DNA of 64,000 nucleotides, from assembly GCA_018000455.1 (NCBI GenBank), contig JAGNJW010000010.1:93348-157347 (forward strand), read 5' to 3'. Below, piece by piece: positions 51,463 to 60,631 of the stretch; the stretch's first letter is position 1; each line of letters starts with the position of its first letter. A program made the position numbers and the translations under genes. The stretch comes from Acidobacteriota bacterium (GTDB lineage Bacteria > Acidobacteriota > Vicinamibacteria > Vicinamibacterales > UBA2999). The notes under the pieces were generated by a model, which worked only from the letters and a program-made list of their open reading frames with translations, ran no database searches and was not told where the DNA came from.

Positions 51463-53748
51463 ATGTCGGCCGCCGCACGGGTCGTGCCCGCTGCGCGTTC
51501 CGTGCGGCACCTGCTCACGGCCACCGCGGTCGTTCTCGGCAGCCATCTCATCGCCGCGCAGGCGCTCGATCGCGCCGGCCTCGACGCCCAGCTCGGACGC
51601 ATCTTCCAGGACGGCGCCTACGACCCACCGGCCTTCGATCCGGCCCGCTGGATGGCCGACGGCACCGCCTACACGACCGTCGAGTCGGCGGGACCGTCGG
51701 GAGGGTCGGATCTCGTGCGCTACGACGCCGCCACCGGCGCGCGCACGGTGCTGGTCCCGAGCGCCCGGCTGGTGCCCGCCGGCAAGACCACCCCGCTCGA
51801 CATCCGCGACTACGCATGGTCGGCCGATGGCACGCGCCTGCTGGTCTTCACCAACACCGCGCGCGTCTGGCGCCAGCACACGCGCGGCGACTACTGGGTG
51901 CTCGACCTGGCGTCGGGGCGCCTCACGCAGCTCGGCGGTGAGGCGCCGGCGACGTCGCTGATGTTCGCGAAGTTCTCGCCCGATGGCACGCGCGTGGCTT
52001 ACGTGCGCGCCAACGATCTCTACGTCGAGCCGGTCGAGGGCGGCGCCATCACGCCGCTCACGACGTCGGGCTCGGAGTCGATCATCAACGGCACGTCCGA
52101 CTGGGTCTACGAGGAAGAACTCAGTGTCGTCGACGGCTTTCGCTGGAGCCCCGACGGCCGCCGTATCGCCTACTGGCAGTTCGACACGAGCGGCGTCGGC
52201 GTCTTCACGCTGCTCAACAACACCGATTCGGTGTATCCCGTCGCCACCCGCATCCCGTATCCCAAGCCCGGCACGATCAACTCGGCGGCGCGCATCGGCG
52301 TGGTCGCCGCCGGCGGCGGCGACACCACGTGGATGGCGACCCCCGGCGATCCGCGCGACACCTATCTGGCACGGCTCGAGTGGCGTGACGCCGCGACGCT
52401 CGCCATCCAGCAGTTGAACCGGCTGCAGAACCAGCAGGATCTGCTGACGGCCGATGCCACAACCGGCGAGGTGACGATGGTCTTCCGCGACCGATCCGAG
52501 ACCTGGGTCGACGTCGTCGACACGGTGCACTGGCTGGACGAGGGCCGCAGGTTCCTGTGGACCAGCGAACGCGACGGCTGGCGGCACGTGTATCTGGCGG
52601 CCAAGGACAACAGCGCGACCACGCGTGTGTCGCGCTTCGACGCCGACATCCTGCAGCTCCTCGGCCCCGACGCCGCTGGCACGTGGGTCTACTTCATGGC
52701 CTCGCCCACCGACCCGACATCGAGCTACCTCTATCGCGCACGGACCAACGGCGAGGGCACTCCGGAGCGCGTCACGCCGGCCGACCAGCCCGGCAGCCAC
52801 ACCTACCGCCTGGCGCCCGGTGGGCGGCTCGCCTTCCACACCTGGTCGCAGTTCGACGTGCCACCCGTGACCGACGTCGTCGAGCTGCCGAGTCACCGGG
52901 CGCTGCGCCCGCTCACCGACACGACGGCGCTGCGCACGGCACTCGGGCCGATCCTCGCCCGGCCCGTCGAGTTCTTCACCGTGGACATCGGCGGCGGCGC
53001 CACACTCGACGGTTGGATGCTCACGCCGTCCACCTTCGATCCGGGGAAGCGTTATCCGCTGCTCGTGCACGTCTACGGCGAACCGGCGGCCGTCACCGTC
53101 ACCAACCGCTGGCCGGGCACGCAGGGGCTCTTCCACCGCGCGCTGGCCGAGGCCGGCTACGTCGTCGTCAGCATGGACAACCGCGGCACGCCGGCGCCCA
53201 AGGGGGCGCCGTGGCGCAAGGGCGTCTACGGCGCGGTCGGCGATCTATCGTCGAGAGACCAGGCCGCCGGCGTCACGGCCCTGCTGAAGCGCCATGCGTT
53301 CCTCGACGGCTCGCGGGTCGGCATCTGGGGCTGGAGCGGCGGCGGCTCGAACACGCTGAACGCGCTGTTCCGCTTCCCGGATGTCTACCAGGCCGGCGTG
53401 TCGGTGGCGCCGGTGCCCGACCAGACGCTCTACGACACGATCTACCAGGAGCGCTACATGGGACTGCCCGACGCCAACGCCGCCGGTTACCGCCTCGGCT
53501 CCCCCATCCACTTCGCTGCCGGCCTCAAGGGCGACCTGCTCCTCATCCACGGCTCGGGCGATGACAACGTGCACGTGCAGGGCACCGAGAAGCTGGTCAA
53601 CCGCCTGATCGAACTCGGCAAGCCCTTCGATCTCATGATCTATCCCAACCGCACGCACGCCATCGCCGAGGGCGCGGGTACCACCGTGCACGTCTACCGC
53701 AAGGTCGCGCGCTACTTCCTCGACCACCTGCCGGCCGGCCCGCGATGA
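51463..53748 (+). CDS. Exported dipeptidyl-peptidase IV-like S9 peptidase
   Basis: The protein has 761 residues, the usual DPP-IV length. An N-terminal signal segment precedes the eight-bladed propeller, where 'DWVYEEELSV' carries the Glu217/Glu218 pair that holds the free N-terminus of substrates. The C-terminal hydrolase domain has 'GWSGGG' with Ser625, 'GDDNVHVQ' with Asp700 and 'RTHAIAE' with His732, a complete triad. It should release X-Pro or X-Ala dipeptides in the periplasm. It begins 6 bp after the sugar dehydrogenase and its stop overlaps the next start. Confidence 0.9.
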   Translation: MSAAARVVPAARSVRHLLTATAVVLGSHLIAAQALDRAGLDAQLGRIFQDGAYDPPAFDPARWMADGTAYTTVESAGPSGGSDLVRYDAATGARTVLVPSARLVPAGKTTPLDIRDYAWSADGTRLLVFTNTARVWRQHTRGDYWVLDLASGRLTQLGGEAPATSLMFAKFSPDGTRVAYVRANDLYVEPVEGGAITPLTTSGSESIINGTSDWVYEEELSVVDGFRWSPDGRRIAYWQFDTSGVGVFTLLNNTDSVYPVATRIPYPKPGTINSAARIGVVAAGGGDTTWMATPGDPRDTYLARLEWRDAATLAIQQLNRLQNQQDLLTADATTGEVTMVFRDRSETWVDVVDTVHWLDEGRRFLWTSERDGWRHVYLAAKDNSATTRVSRFDADILQLLGPDAAGTWVYFMASPTDPTSSYLYRARTNGEGTPERVTPADQPGSHTYRLAPGGRLAFHTWSQFDVPPVTDVVELPSHRALRPLTDTTALRTALGPILARPVEFFTVDIGGGATLDGWMLTPSTFDPGKRYPLLVHVYGEPAAVTVTNRWPGTQGLFHRALAEAGYVVVSMDNRGTPAPKGAPWRKGVYGAVGDLSSRDQAAGVTALLKRHAFLDGSRVGIWGWSGGGSNTLNALFRFPDVYQAGVSVAPVPDQTLYDTIYQERYMGLPDANAAGYRLGSPIHFAAGLKGDLLLIHGSGDDNVHVQGTEKLVNRLIELGKPFDLMIYPNRTHAIAEGAGTTVHVYRKVARYFLDHLPAGPR

Positions 53749-54374
53749 AGGTGGCGATCGTCGGCGGCCCCGGGATCGGGAAGAGCACGCTCGTGCGCCA
53801 GCTCGGGGACCTGTACCATCACGGGTCGTACGGCGAAGGCGAGCAGGGCGTGTGGGATCCGCGCGTGCTGGCCGACATCGCCGCCGGACGCAATCCCGTG
53901 GGCGTGACGGCCTACTTCGGCGACCTCTACGACGCCAACTATAGGGATGCCGACGGACACGACGGCCCCGACAAGGTCATCTTCTTCGAGGGCGCGCGGA
54001 TCACGCTCGAAGCGCACATCCCTGAGTATCCCGCCGCCGTTCACGACGAGCTCCGGAAGGTGCTGGCGATCGGCGACCGCTGGCAGCCCGACAAGGTGAT
54101 CGTGCTCACCTCGAGCACCGACACGATCGAGAAGCACATCCGTCTGCGGGCCCGGCCGCACGAACGCGTCGAAGAGATGGTGCGCCGCTTCCGCTTGATC
54201 GATGCCGAGTTCTGCCGGCTGGCCCCCCACTATCCGAATACGATCGTCATCAACCGCGACCAGCGCGAGTTCCACGAACGCGAGGGCCTTTGCTACATCA
54301 TCCACGCCGCCGGACTGCCGCCATTCAGGGAAGTGCCGTACCGGATGATGGAGCGCTACGATCGGGTGACGTGA
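53745..54374 (+). CDS. P-loop nucleoside/nucleotide kinase-like protein
   Basis: This is a 209-residue protein that starts at the ATG overlapping the peptidase stop. 'VAIVGGPGIGKSTLVRQ' is a Walker A (Lys13). 'DKVIFFEGARITLEAHIPEY' replaces the D-R-S type site of deoxynucleoside kinases, and 'DKVIVLTSSTDTIEKHIRLR' resembles their lid helix. 'YIIHAAGLPPFREVPYRMME' ends the protein. Substrate is unknown. It is coupled by a GTGA overlap to a SUI1 gene, which hints at a household rather than catabolic role. Confidence 0.6.
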   Translation: MKVAIVGGPGIGKSTLVRQLGDLYHHGSYGEGEQGVWDPRVLADIAAGRNPVGVTAYFGDLYDANYRDADGHDGPDKVIFFEGARITLEAHIPEYPAAVHDELRKVLAIGDRWQPDKVIVLTSSTDTIEKHIRLRARPHERVEEMVRRFRLIDAEFCRLAPHYPNTIVINRDQREFHEREGLCYIIHAAGLPPFREVPYRMMERYDRVT

Positions 54375-54727
54375 GCCGCGATAATTCTCGTCCCGTCTAC
54401 TCGACCGGCGCCGGACGTCTGTGCCCCACCTGCGGCTGGCCCGACCGCGACTGCCAGTGCTCGAGGAGCCTGGCCAGAGACGTCGCGGTGCCGTCGAAGG
54501 TCGTCGCCAAGCTCAGACTCGAGAAGAAAGGCCGCGGCGGCAAGACGGTGACCGTGGTCTACGACCTGCCCCGGAACCAGGCCTTCCTCAAGGACCTCGC
54601 CGGCGAGCTCAAGCGCACGTGCGGCGTGGGCGGCGCGGTGGCTGACGACACGGTCGAGATCCAGGGGGACCAGGTTGCCCGCATCCGGCCGGTGCTCATC
54701 GCCAAGGGCTGGACCGTCAAGGGCTGA
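54371..54727 (+). CDS. SUI1/YciH-family translation initiation factor with zinc finger
   Basis: GTG 54371 overlaps the kinase stop; 118 residues follow. The N-terminus 'NSRPVYSTGAGRLCPTCGWP' has a C-x2-C...C-x-C knuckle (Cys18, 21, 28, 30), which E. coli YciH lacks but many bacterial relatives have. The SUI1 core is clear: 'KTVTVVYDLPRNQAFLKDLA' , 'CGVGGAVADDTVEIQGDQV' and 'IAKGWTVKG'. The eIF1-like fold acts in start-codon fidelity; in bacteria its role is minor. It overlaps hrpB by one base. Confidence 0.9.
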   Translation: MSRDNSRPVYSTGAGRLCPTCGWPDRDCQCSRSLARDVAVPSKVVAKLRLEKKGRGGKTVTVVYDLPRNQAFLKDLAGELKRTCGVGGAVADDTVEIQGDQVARIRPVLIAKGWTVKG

Positions 54728-57081
54728 TGCTCGCCCCGCTGCCCATCGACGCCTTCGTGCCCGCCGTGGTCGACGCCCTCGCGTCGCGTCGCGCGGCCGT
54801 GCTGGTGGCCACGCCTGGCGCTGGCAAGACCACGCGCGTGCCGCCGTCGCTCGTGCCACGCGGTCGCGTGCTGGTGCTGCAGCCGCGGCGCGTGGCCGTA
54901 CGGGCGGTGGCGACGCGCATCGCCGAGGAACGCGGCTGGACGCTCGGCCGCGAGGTGGGCTGGCACGTCCGCTTCGAGAAACGGTTCACCGCCCGGACGC
55001 CGCTGGTCGTCGTGACCGAAGGCATCCTCACGGCTCGATTACAGCAGGATCCACTGCTCTCGGACACCACCGTCGTGCTCGACGAGTTCCACGAGCGCAG
55101 CATCCACGCCGACCTCGGTCTGGCCCTCGTGCGGCAGGCGTGGCTGGCCCGCGACGACCTGCGCGTGCTGGTGATGTCGGCCACACTCGACACCGCGCCC
55201 GTCGCGCGCTTCCTGGGTGACTGCCCGGTCATCGACCTGCCGGGCGCTCGCCATCCGCTCACCGTCGAGTACGCACCGGGCCAGGAGATGGCCGCGGCCG
55301 TCGGCGACGTCTGGCCGAGGACGTCGGGACACGTGCTCTGCTTCCTGCCCGGTGCTGGTGAGATCGAACGCGCGCGGACCAGGGTCGCGGCGGCCGGATG
55401 CTGTCCAGACGCCGAGGTACTGCCGCTGCACGGCTCGCTCGAGGGCGACCTGCAGGACGCGGCCCTTCGGCCGTCCGATCGGCGGCGCATCATTTTGGCC
55501 ACCAACCTCGCCGAGACGTCGCTCACGGTGCCCGGCGTGGCGACGGTGGTGGACGCCGGGCTCGTGAAAGTTGCGCGCTACGACGCTGCGCGCGGCATCG
55601 ACGCCCTGGCCACCGAGCGCGTGACGCTCGACAGTGCCGACCAGCGCGCCGGGCGCGCGGCGCGCCTCGGGCCGGGGCTCGTGCGGCGGCTGTGGGACGC
55701 CCGCGATCGGCTGCGCCCGTCGCGCGAGCCCGACATCACGCGGGTCGATCTGGCGGGGCCGGCGCTCGACCTGCTCGTGTGGGGCGCCAACCCCTGGACG
55801 TTCGAGTGGTTCGAGGCGCCGCCGGACGATGCGCTGGCACGCGCTTTGGAGCTGCTGGCGCGCCTTGGCGCCGTCACCGGCGACGGGCGCGCGCCAGTCG
55901 TCACGTCGCTCGGCCGGCGCCTGCAGCACCTGCCGGTGCATCCGCGCCTGGCGCGCATCCTCGTCGAGGGTCAGGGCGCCTTCGATGTGGCTGCGGCCTG
56001 TGCGCTGCTCTCGGAAGGGCGCGTGGCGGTGAACAGCGCGGCGGCGACGTCGTGCGATCTGCTGGCCGATCTCGATCGCTTCAGCACCCAGCCGCCGCAC
56101 GTTCGCCACCTCGCACGCGAACTGCAACGCCTCGCCGGCGCCACGGCCGCCGACAGCGGACCTCGTGTCGACGAGACGCGGCTGCGGCGGGCGCTCTACG
56201 CCGGTTTCGCCGACCGGCTCGCTCGCCGGCGTGCCGGCAGCCGCGACCGTCTCGTGCTCGCATCTGGCCATGGCGCCACGCTCGGGCGTGAATCAGGCGT
56301 CGGTGAGGGTGAGTTCCTGGTGGCGCTCGCCGTCACGGCCGCCGCCCGCGACGGCGTCGCTGAAGCGCGCGTGCGTATGGCGAGCCAGGTGGATCCCGCA
56401 TGGATCACGCCGACCAGCGTCGAGGTCGCACATCGCTTCGACCCAACCGCTGGTCGCGTCAAAGCGTTCGAGGTGACGAGGGCCGGTGCCCTGGTCCTGA
56501 CAAAACGTCCGGTGGCGGTCGAGCCAGGCACCGCCGCGACGCTGCTCGCCGAGGCGTGGCTCGATCGCGCCCCGAGCGACCACGACCAGGCGCTGCTCGG
56601 CCGGCTCCGCTTCGCCGGCCTCGACATCGACCTGCCCGCACTCGTCCGGCAGGCGGCACTCGGTGCCGCTACCATCCACGACATCGATCTCGCCGCGCAC
56701 CTCGCCTACGACGTGCGCACCCAGCTCGACCACGCCGCACCGGCGAGTCTGGCGGTGCCGAGTGGCCGGCACGCGCCGCTCACCTACAGCGATGACGGCG
56801 CCGTCGTCGCCTCCGTCAAGCTGCAAGAGCTGTTCGGCCTGGCCGAGACCCCCACACTCGGCGCCGCACGGGTGCCGGTGACCTTCAGCCTGCTGGCGCC
56901 GAACGGCCGGCCGGTGCAGACCACCCGCGACCTGCGGAGTTTTTGGCAGGGGGCCTACCAAGAAGTTCGCAGGGAGCTCCGCGGACGCTACCCGAAGCAT
57001 CCCTGGCCGGAGGATCCATGGACGGCCGTCCCGACTCACCGCACCACGCGAACACCGCGTAGGTCGGGACCTCGGCGCTGA
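54727..57081 (+). CDS. hrpB: ATP-dependent RNA helicase HrpB
   Basis: The protein has 784 residues. DEAH-family helicase motifs are complete: 'ATPGAGKTT' (Lys34), 'LQPRRVAVRAVA', 'VLDEFHERS' (motif II as D-E-F-H, 119-122), 'VMSATLD', 'ATNLAETSLTVPGV' and 'DQRAGRAAR'. The C-terminal 'PLTYSDDGAVVASVKLQELF' and 'GRPVQTTRDLRSFW...YPKHPWPEDP' are particular to HrpB. It unwinds RNA in ATP-dependent manner; its cellular target is unclear. It is coupled to SUI1 by TGATG overlap. Confidence 0.93.
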   Translation: MLAPLPIDAFVPAVVDALASRRAAVLVATPGAGKTTRVPPSLVPRGRVLVLQPRRVAVRAVATRIAEERGWTLGREVGWHVRFEKRFTARTPLVVVTEGILTARLQQDPLLSDTTVVLDEFHERSIHADLGLALVRQAWLARDDLRVLVMSATLDTAPVARFLGDCPVIDLPGARHPLTVEYAPGQEMAAAVGDVWPRTSGHVLCFLPGAGEIERARTRVAAAGCCPDAEVLPLHGSLEGDLQDAALRPSDRRRIILATNLAETSLTVPGVATVVDAGLVKVARYDAARGIDALATERVTLDSADQRAGRAARLGPGLVRRLWDARDRLRPSREPDITRVDLAGPALDLLVWGANPWTFEWFEAPPDDALARALELLARLGAVTGDGRAPVVTSLGRRLQHLPVHPRLARILVEGQGAFDVAAACALLSEGRVAVNSAAATSCDLLADLDRFSTQPPHVRHLARELQRLAGATAADSGPRVDETRLRRALYAGFADRLARRRAGSRDRLVLASGHGATLGRESGVGEGEFLVALAVTAAARDGVAEARVRMASQVDPAWITPTSVEVAHRFDPTAGRVKAFEVTRAGALVLTKRPVAVEPGTAATLLAEAWLDRAPSDHDQALLGRLRFAGLDIDLPALVRQAALGAATIHDIDLAAHLAYDVRTQLDHAAPASLAVPSGRHAPLTYSDDGAVVASVKLQELFGLAETPTLGAARVPVTFSLLAPNGRPVQTTRDLRSFWQGAYQEVRRELRGRYPKHPWPEDPWTAVPTHRTTRTPRRSGPRR

Positions 57082-57169
57082 CGTCAGCGAACCCGTCGTG
57101 CAGCGTGTCTCGGTGTGTCTTGCGGTACTGCGTTTGCAATTACAGTTCGGTAAGGTCAAGGGAGTCGCA

Positions 57170-58669
57170 ATGTTTTGCTCGTGTCATTCACCCTGGAAAC
57201 GGGCCGTCATCCTCGCGGCAGCCTTCCTCGCGCTGTCGTGGGCCGCAGCCGTGACGCCGGGCTGGGCCCAGACGCCACCACGCTACGCCCCGGCCGATTG
57301 GGACGCTGGGATCAAGCTGGCCGAGGCGCCCGACACGAATCCCGATCCGAACATCGTCGAAGTCAACCTCACGGCCAAGATCGCCGAGGTCGAAGTGGCG
57401 CCCGGCCGCAAGGTAAAGGCCTGGACCTACAACGGCAGCCTCCCAGGCCCGCTCATCCGCGCCACGGTCGGTAACCGCGTCATCGTCCACTTCGTCAACG
57501 AACTCGACGAGCCCACTACGATCCACTGGCATGGCGTCCGCGTCCCGATCGAGATGGACGGCGTGCCCGGCATCTCGCAGCCCGAGGTGAAGAAGGGCGA
57601 GTCGTTCACCTACGACTTCATCGTCCGCGACGCCTCTCTCTACTGGTATCACCCGCACGTGATGTCGGCCGCCCAGGTCGGCTACGGGCTGTACGGCGGG
57701 CTGCTGGTGGAAGACCCGGCCGACGGTGTCGGTGTCGCCGACACGACCACGCTGGTGCTGAGCGATATCGGGTTCGACAAGAACGGCACGCTGGAAGACT
57801 CGGAGAGCGGCGGCTCGGCCGGCATGGTGTTCGGGCGCGAAGGTGCCTACGTCCTGGTCAACGGCCGCACCAGGCCGACGCTGCGCGCCCGTGCCGGCGC
57901 CCCGCAGCGCTGGCGCATCGTGAACATGGCCAAGAGCCGCTTCTTCTATCTCGATCTCGAAGGCCAGGAATTCGTGGTCATCGGCCAGGACGGCGGCTTC
58001 CAGGCGTCGCCGACCAAGGCCGACATCCTGCTCGTCACACCGGGCGAACGCTACGACGTCATCGTGCGTCCCACCGGCGCGCCTGGCAGCACCCTGGTGC
58101 TGCGGGCGATGCTCTACAACCGCGGCTACGGCAGCATCGAGTACCGCAGCGTCGAAGAGATCATGACGGTGGCCCTCACGAACGATCCCGTCGTGACGAA
58201 GGTGGATCTGCCGGCCATCTCGCGCGAGATCACGCCGCCAGCCTTCGCGGGTGCGACGCCGGTGCCGATGGTCTTCACGCTGCCGCCGCAGGAAGCCGGG
58301 TATTCCGAGTTCCGGATCAACGGCGTGCCTTACTGGAAGGCCAAACCCTTCCGGGCCGAGCTCGGCGAGACCCAGTTCTGGACCGTCACCAACGACACCG
58401 ACTGGGATCATCCGTTCCACCTGCACGGCTACTTCTTCATGGTGGTGGATGAGAAAGGCGCGCCGCTGCAGCCGATGGTGTGGAAAGACACGGTCAACAT
58501 CCCGATGAAGGCGACCGCCCACATTCTCGTGACGTTCGACGAGCGGCCGGGCACGTGGATGATTCACTGCCACATCCTCGACCACGCCGAGGGCGGCCTA
58601 ATGGGCACGGTGCACGTCGGGCCTGGTCCGGCCAGCGAGCACACACACCAGGCGCCAAAGAAGCCGTAG
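57170..58669 (+). CDS. Exported multicopper oxidase
   Basis: ATG 57170 has GGAG seven bases upstream (499 residues); earlier in-frame starts lack an SD and spoil the signal peptide. The signal (about 11-36) ends at 'TPGWAQ'. All copper motifs are present: 'TIHWHGV' and 'YWYHPHVMS' in domain 1, 'DHPFHLHGYFF' and 'MIHCHILDHAEGGLM' in domain 3, with the T1-site Cys in H-C-H. The family oxidises phenols, metals or Cu(I) and reduces O2 to water. The periplasm is the likely site. Given DUF305 elsewhere, copper tolerance is one option. Confidence 0.93.
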   Translation: MFCSCHSPWKRAVILAAAFLALSWAAAVTPGWAQTPPRYAPADWDAGIKLAEAPDTNPDPNIVEVNLTAKIAEVEVAPGRKVKAWTYNGSLPGPLIRATVGNRVIVHFVNELDEPTTIHWHGVRVPIEMDGVPGISQPEVKKGESFTYDFIVRDASLYWYHPHVMSAAQVGYGLYGGLLVEDPADGVGVADTTTLVLSDIGFDKNGTLEDSESGGSAGMVFGREGAYVLVNGRTRPTLRARAGAPQRWRIVNMAKSRFFYLDLEGQEFVVIGQDGGFQASPTKADILLVTPGERYDVIVRPTGAPGSTLVLRAMLYNRGYGSIEYRSVEEIMTVALTNDPVVTKVDLPAISREITPPAFAGATPVPMVFTLPPQEAGYSEFRINGVPYWKAKPFRAELGETQFWTVTNDTDWDHPFHLHGYFFMVVDEKGAPLQPMVWKDTVNIPMKATAHILVTFDERPGTWMIHCHILDHAEGGLMGTVHVGPGPASEHTHQAPKKP

Positions 58670-58707
58670 CGGCGGGGCGGCCAACGGCGTGGCGGCGCCG
58701 AGCGCCG

Positions 58708-58914
58708 AGGATTCCCGCCCACGTCGTAAACGAAACCTTCTCGGTGCTGACCCGTTTGCCGCCCCCTCATCGAGCTCCTGCGGATGTCGTGCAGGCCTTT
58801 CTGGCTGAGCGCTTTGGCGATGCGCCCCTGGTGCTGCCTGCGCGGGGACACATGACGCTCATCGAGATGGCGAGCCGCGACGGGCTCACCGGCGGGGCCA
58901 TCTACGACGCCGGC
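58708..58914 (+). pseudogene. Remnant of a VapC-like PIN-domain toxin gene
   Basis: One frame reads 'AHVVNETFSVLTRLPPPHRA', then 'FLAERFGDAPLVLPARGHMT' and 'MASRDGLTGGAIYDA'. This is the middle of a PIN toxin: E-x-F-S-V-L-T-R-L-P, and the G-G-A-x-Y-D-A block with a catalytic Asp. The N-terminal first Asp and the C-terminal 'D.R' half are missing; homology stops at 58911 where a kinase scrap begins on the other strand. No antitoxin gene is nearby. Confidence 0.6.
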
Positions 58915-59033
58915 GTCTGCGCCTCGCGCGTGAACCGCGCCAACCGATCCGGGTCGTTGGCACACGAGTCGGGCAGCACCTTGAGCGCCACATCGCGATT
59001 CAGCCTGGTGTCGCGGGCGGTGTGGGCCAGCCA
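58912..59033 (-). pseudogene. Remnant of a Hanks-type Ser/Thr protein kinase gene
   Basis: On the minus strand the frame reads 'TARDTRLNRDVALKVLPDS', then 'DPDRLARFTREAQ', the start of a bacterial Ser/Thr kinase domain with the ATP-binding Lys of V-A-L-K. The glycine loop seems to continue in another frame upstream (G-A-A-G-E-G). It ends abruptly where the toxin remnant starts, so two broken genes were joined. Confidence 0.6.
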
Positions 59034-59101
59034 CCTTCGCCAGCGGCACCCGGGGGCTGCAAGATTTCCCGGGGCCTCCGTTCTACGGAAAGGAGGACCT
59101 G

Positions 59102-59917
59102 ATGACCCGTATCGCCTATCTGTTCGCCGCCGGCCTCGCCCTGGCCGCCGGTCCCCGTGCCGTGATGTCCGCATCGCCCGTTCGCCCCGCCAGCGCGGAT
59201 GTCGAGCTACTCGTGGACGGCGCCCCTCAAACCCGCCACGCCCACGACGGACGCTGGTATGTCGAGGCGCGCAAGGGGCGGGAATATGCCATCCGCCTGC
59301 GCAATCCCTACGCCGTCCGCGTGGCCGTGGCGCTATCGGTTGATGGTCTCAACACCATCGACGCGCGCGAGAGCACCGCGGCCGACGCGCGCAAGTGGGT
59401 GCTCGGGCCGTATGAGACCGTGACCATCAGCGGATGGCAGACGAGCCAGAGCGAAGCGCGCCGATTCGAGTTCACGACCGAGGAGCGGTCGTACGGCCAC
59501 GCGCTGGGCAAGACGGCCAACCTGGGCATGATCTCCGCGGTGTTCTTCAAGGAGCGCGCGCCCAAGTACCGGCCCGACACCGCGAACGAGAGTGCCATGC
59601 TCTCGCCGCGACCGTCGGTTCCTGCGGAGCGGGACGGGCCCGCGTCGGCTGCCGCGGGCGTAAGCGCGAGCAAGCAGTCCGCCGAGGAGTACGCCGCCAC
59701 CGGTATGGGCCGACGCACCGGCCACGCCGTGGAGCAAGTGTGGCTGGACCTTGAAGAGACGCCTGCGCAGGCGGTGAACATCCGCTACGAGTTGCGTGCG
59801 CAGCTCGTGAGGCTCGGCATTCTGCCGCAGGCCATTCCCGCCGACCGGCTGCAGCAGCGTGAGCGTGCCCGCGGCTTCGAGCGGGGCTTCTGCCCTGAGC
59901 CGCCGCGTCGCCGCTGA
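59102..59917 (+). CDS. Exported protein of unknown function
   Basis: The 271-residue protein starts at an ATG with AAAGGAGG six bases upstream. A short signal (residues 4-25) leads to 'VELLVDGAPQTRHAHDGRWY', 'KGREYAIRLRNPYAVRVAVA', 'LSVDGLNTIDARES' and 'WVLGPYETVTISGWQTSQSE'. The pattern (R-N-P...R-V-x-V-x-L-S-V-D-G-L-N-x-I-D) is that of beta-sandwich proteins met in cell-surface contexts. The second half is polar and probably disordered. It lies between two stretches of gene remains, yet looks intact. Confidence 0.65.
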   Translation: MTRIAYLFAAGLALAAGPRAVMSASPVRPASADVELLVDGAPQTRHAHDGRWYVEARKGREYAIRLRNPYAVRVAVALSVDGLNTIDARESTAADARKWVLGPYETVTISGWQTSQSEARRFEFTTEERSYGHALGKTANLGMISAVFFKERAPKYRPDTANESAMLSPRPSVPAERDGPASAAAGVSASKQSAEEYAATGMGRRTGHAVEQVWLDLEETPAQAVNIRYELRAQLVRLGILPQAIPADRLQQRERARGFERGFCPEPPRRR

Positions 59918-59930
59918 GGGCGCTCCGGCT

Positions 59931-59959
59931 CCTTGGAAACCACCGACCGGTTGCCAAGG
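59931..59959 (+). terminator. Hairpin after the unknown exported protein
   Basis: CCTTGGAAAC pairs with GTTGCCAAGG (one mismatch) around a 9-nt loop, 14 bp past the stop. No T tract follows. Confidence 0.4.
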
Positions 59960-59989
59960 ATAGGATGAACCGGCTGGCCCCCTTCAGTG

Positions 59990-60400
59990 CAGTGGCAGCT
60001 TGCGCTCCACTCTGCCGAGACGCGCTCCTGAGGCGCAATGGAATCGACGCCTCGACGGAGAGTGGGTGGGTCGCCCGGCATCTCGAGACGCTTGACCATG
60101 ACGTCAGCCGATTCGCCGGCGCGGGTCAGGTGACCAGCTGCCGTGGTCTCGCCCCACGCGAGTGCAGCTCGGCATCCCCCTTCGATGCGGAGGCGCCTTC
60201 ACGGAACAGTCGGTCGGCCGCGGCCTCGAGCGCGCGCTGCACGACCGCGCCGACCTCGGGGGTGAGTCGTCCACGGATCATGACCATGCCGTCGTCGTCC
60301 CGTGCTGCATGGCCATGCTGATTCGCGGAAGCGCCGGCAGCGCTTTGGCCACGCGCACCTTCTCGAGCGCGGCGCCGAGGTCGATGCCGGTACGCCAGGC
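59990..60400 (-). pseudogene. Decayed DUF222 (13E12-type) HNH endonuclease gene
   Basis: Two neighbouring frames carry parts of one family. At 60299-60397: 'WRTGIDLGAALEKVRVAKAL' continuing to 'PRISMAMQHG'. At 60129-60299: 'GMVMIRGRLTPEVGAVVQRA' followed by 'LEAAADRLFRE'. In intact DUF222 proteins these blocks are separated by about 100 residues, so an internal deletion with frameshift joined them. A weaker third piece with 'ERVSAE' near 60000-60060 may be the region before the HNH motif; the HNH domain itself is gone. Confidence 0.55.
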
Positions 60401-60631
60401 CGGGGCCCCCGGCGCCCGTGGTTTGCGCGCTGGCGTGGAGTGGAGCCTGTGCACGCACGAGCCGGGTTCGAGCGTGGACCCGGTGCCGGTCATTGGTGCG
60501 GCAAGTGTGGCGCCGGGGGCGAGTTCCTCCGTGAACACCGAAGGGCCGATCCCAACGCGTCCAAGGCAGTCACACGGCGACCGCCGGGGCTGATACCCTA
60601 GGAGGATCGCGGCCCCGCCGCGGCCCATTCC

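Larger units (their letters stand above)
59918..60631. other. Long stretch without an intact gene
   Basis: These 714 bp hold a terminator-like hairpin (59931-59959), the scraps of a DUF222/HNH endonuclease gene on the minus strand (about 59990-60400) and, at the right end, the promoter region of the ABC-F gene with AGGAGG-like 'AGGAGGATC' about 20 bases before its ATG. Nothing else is supportable. Confidence 0.5.
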
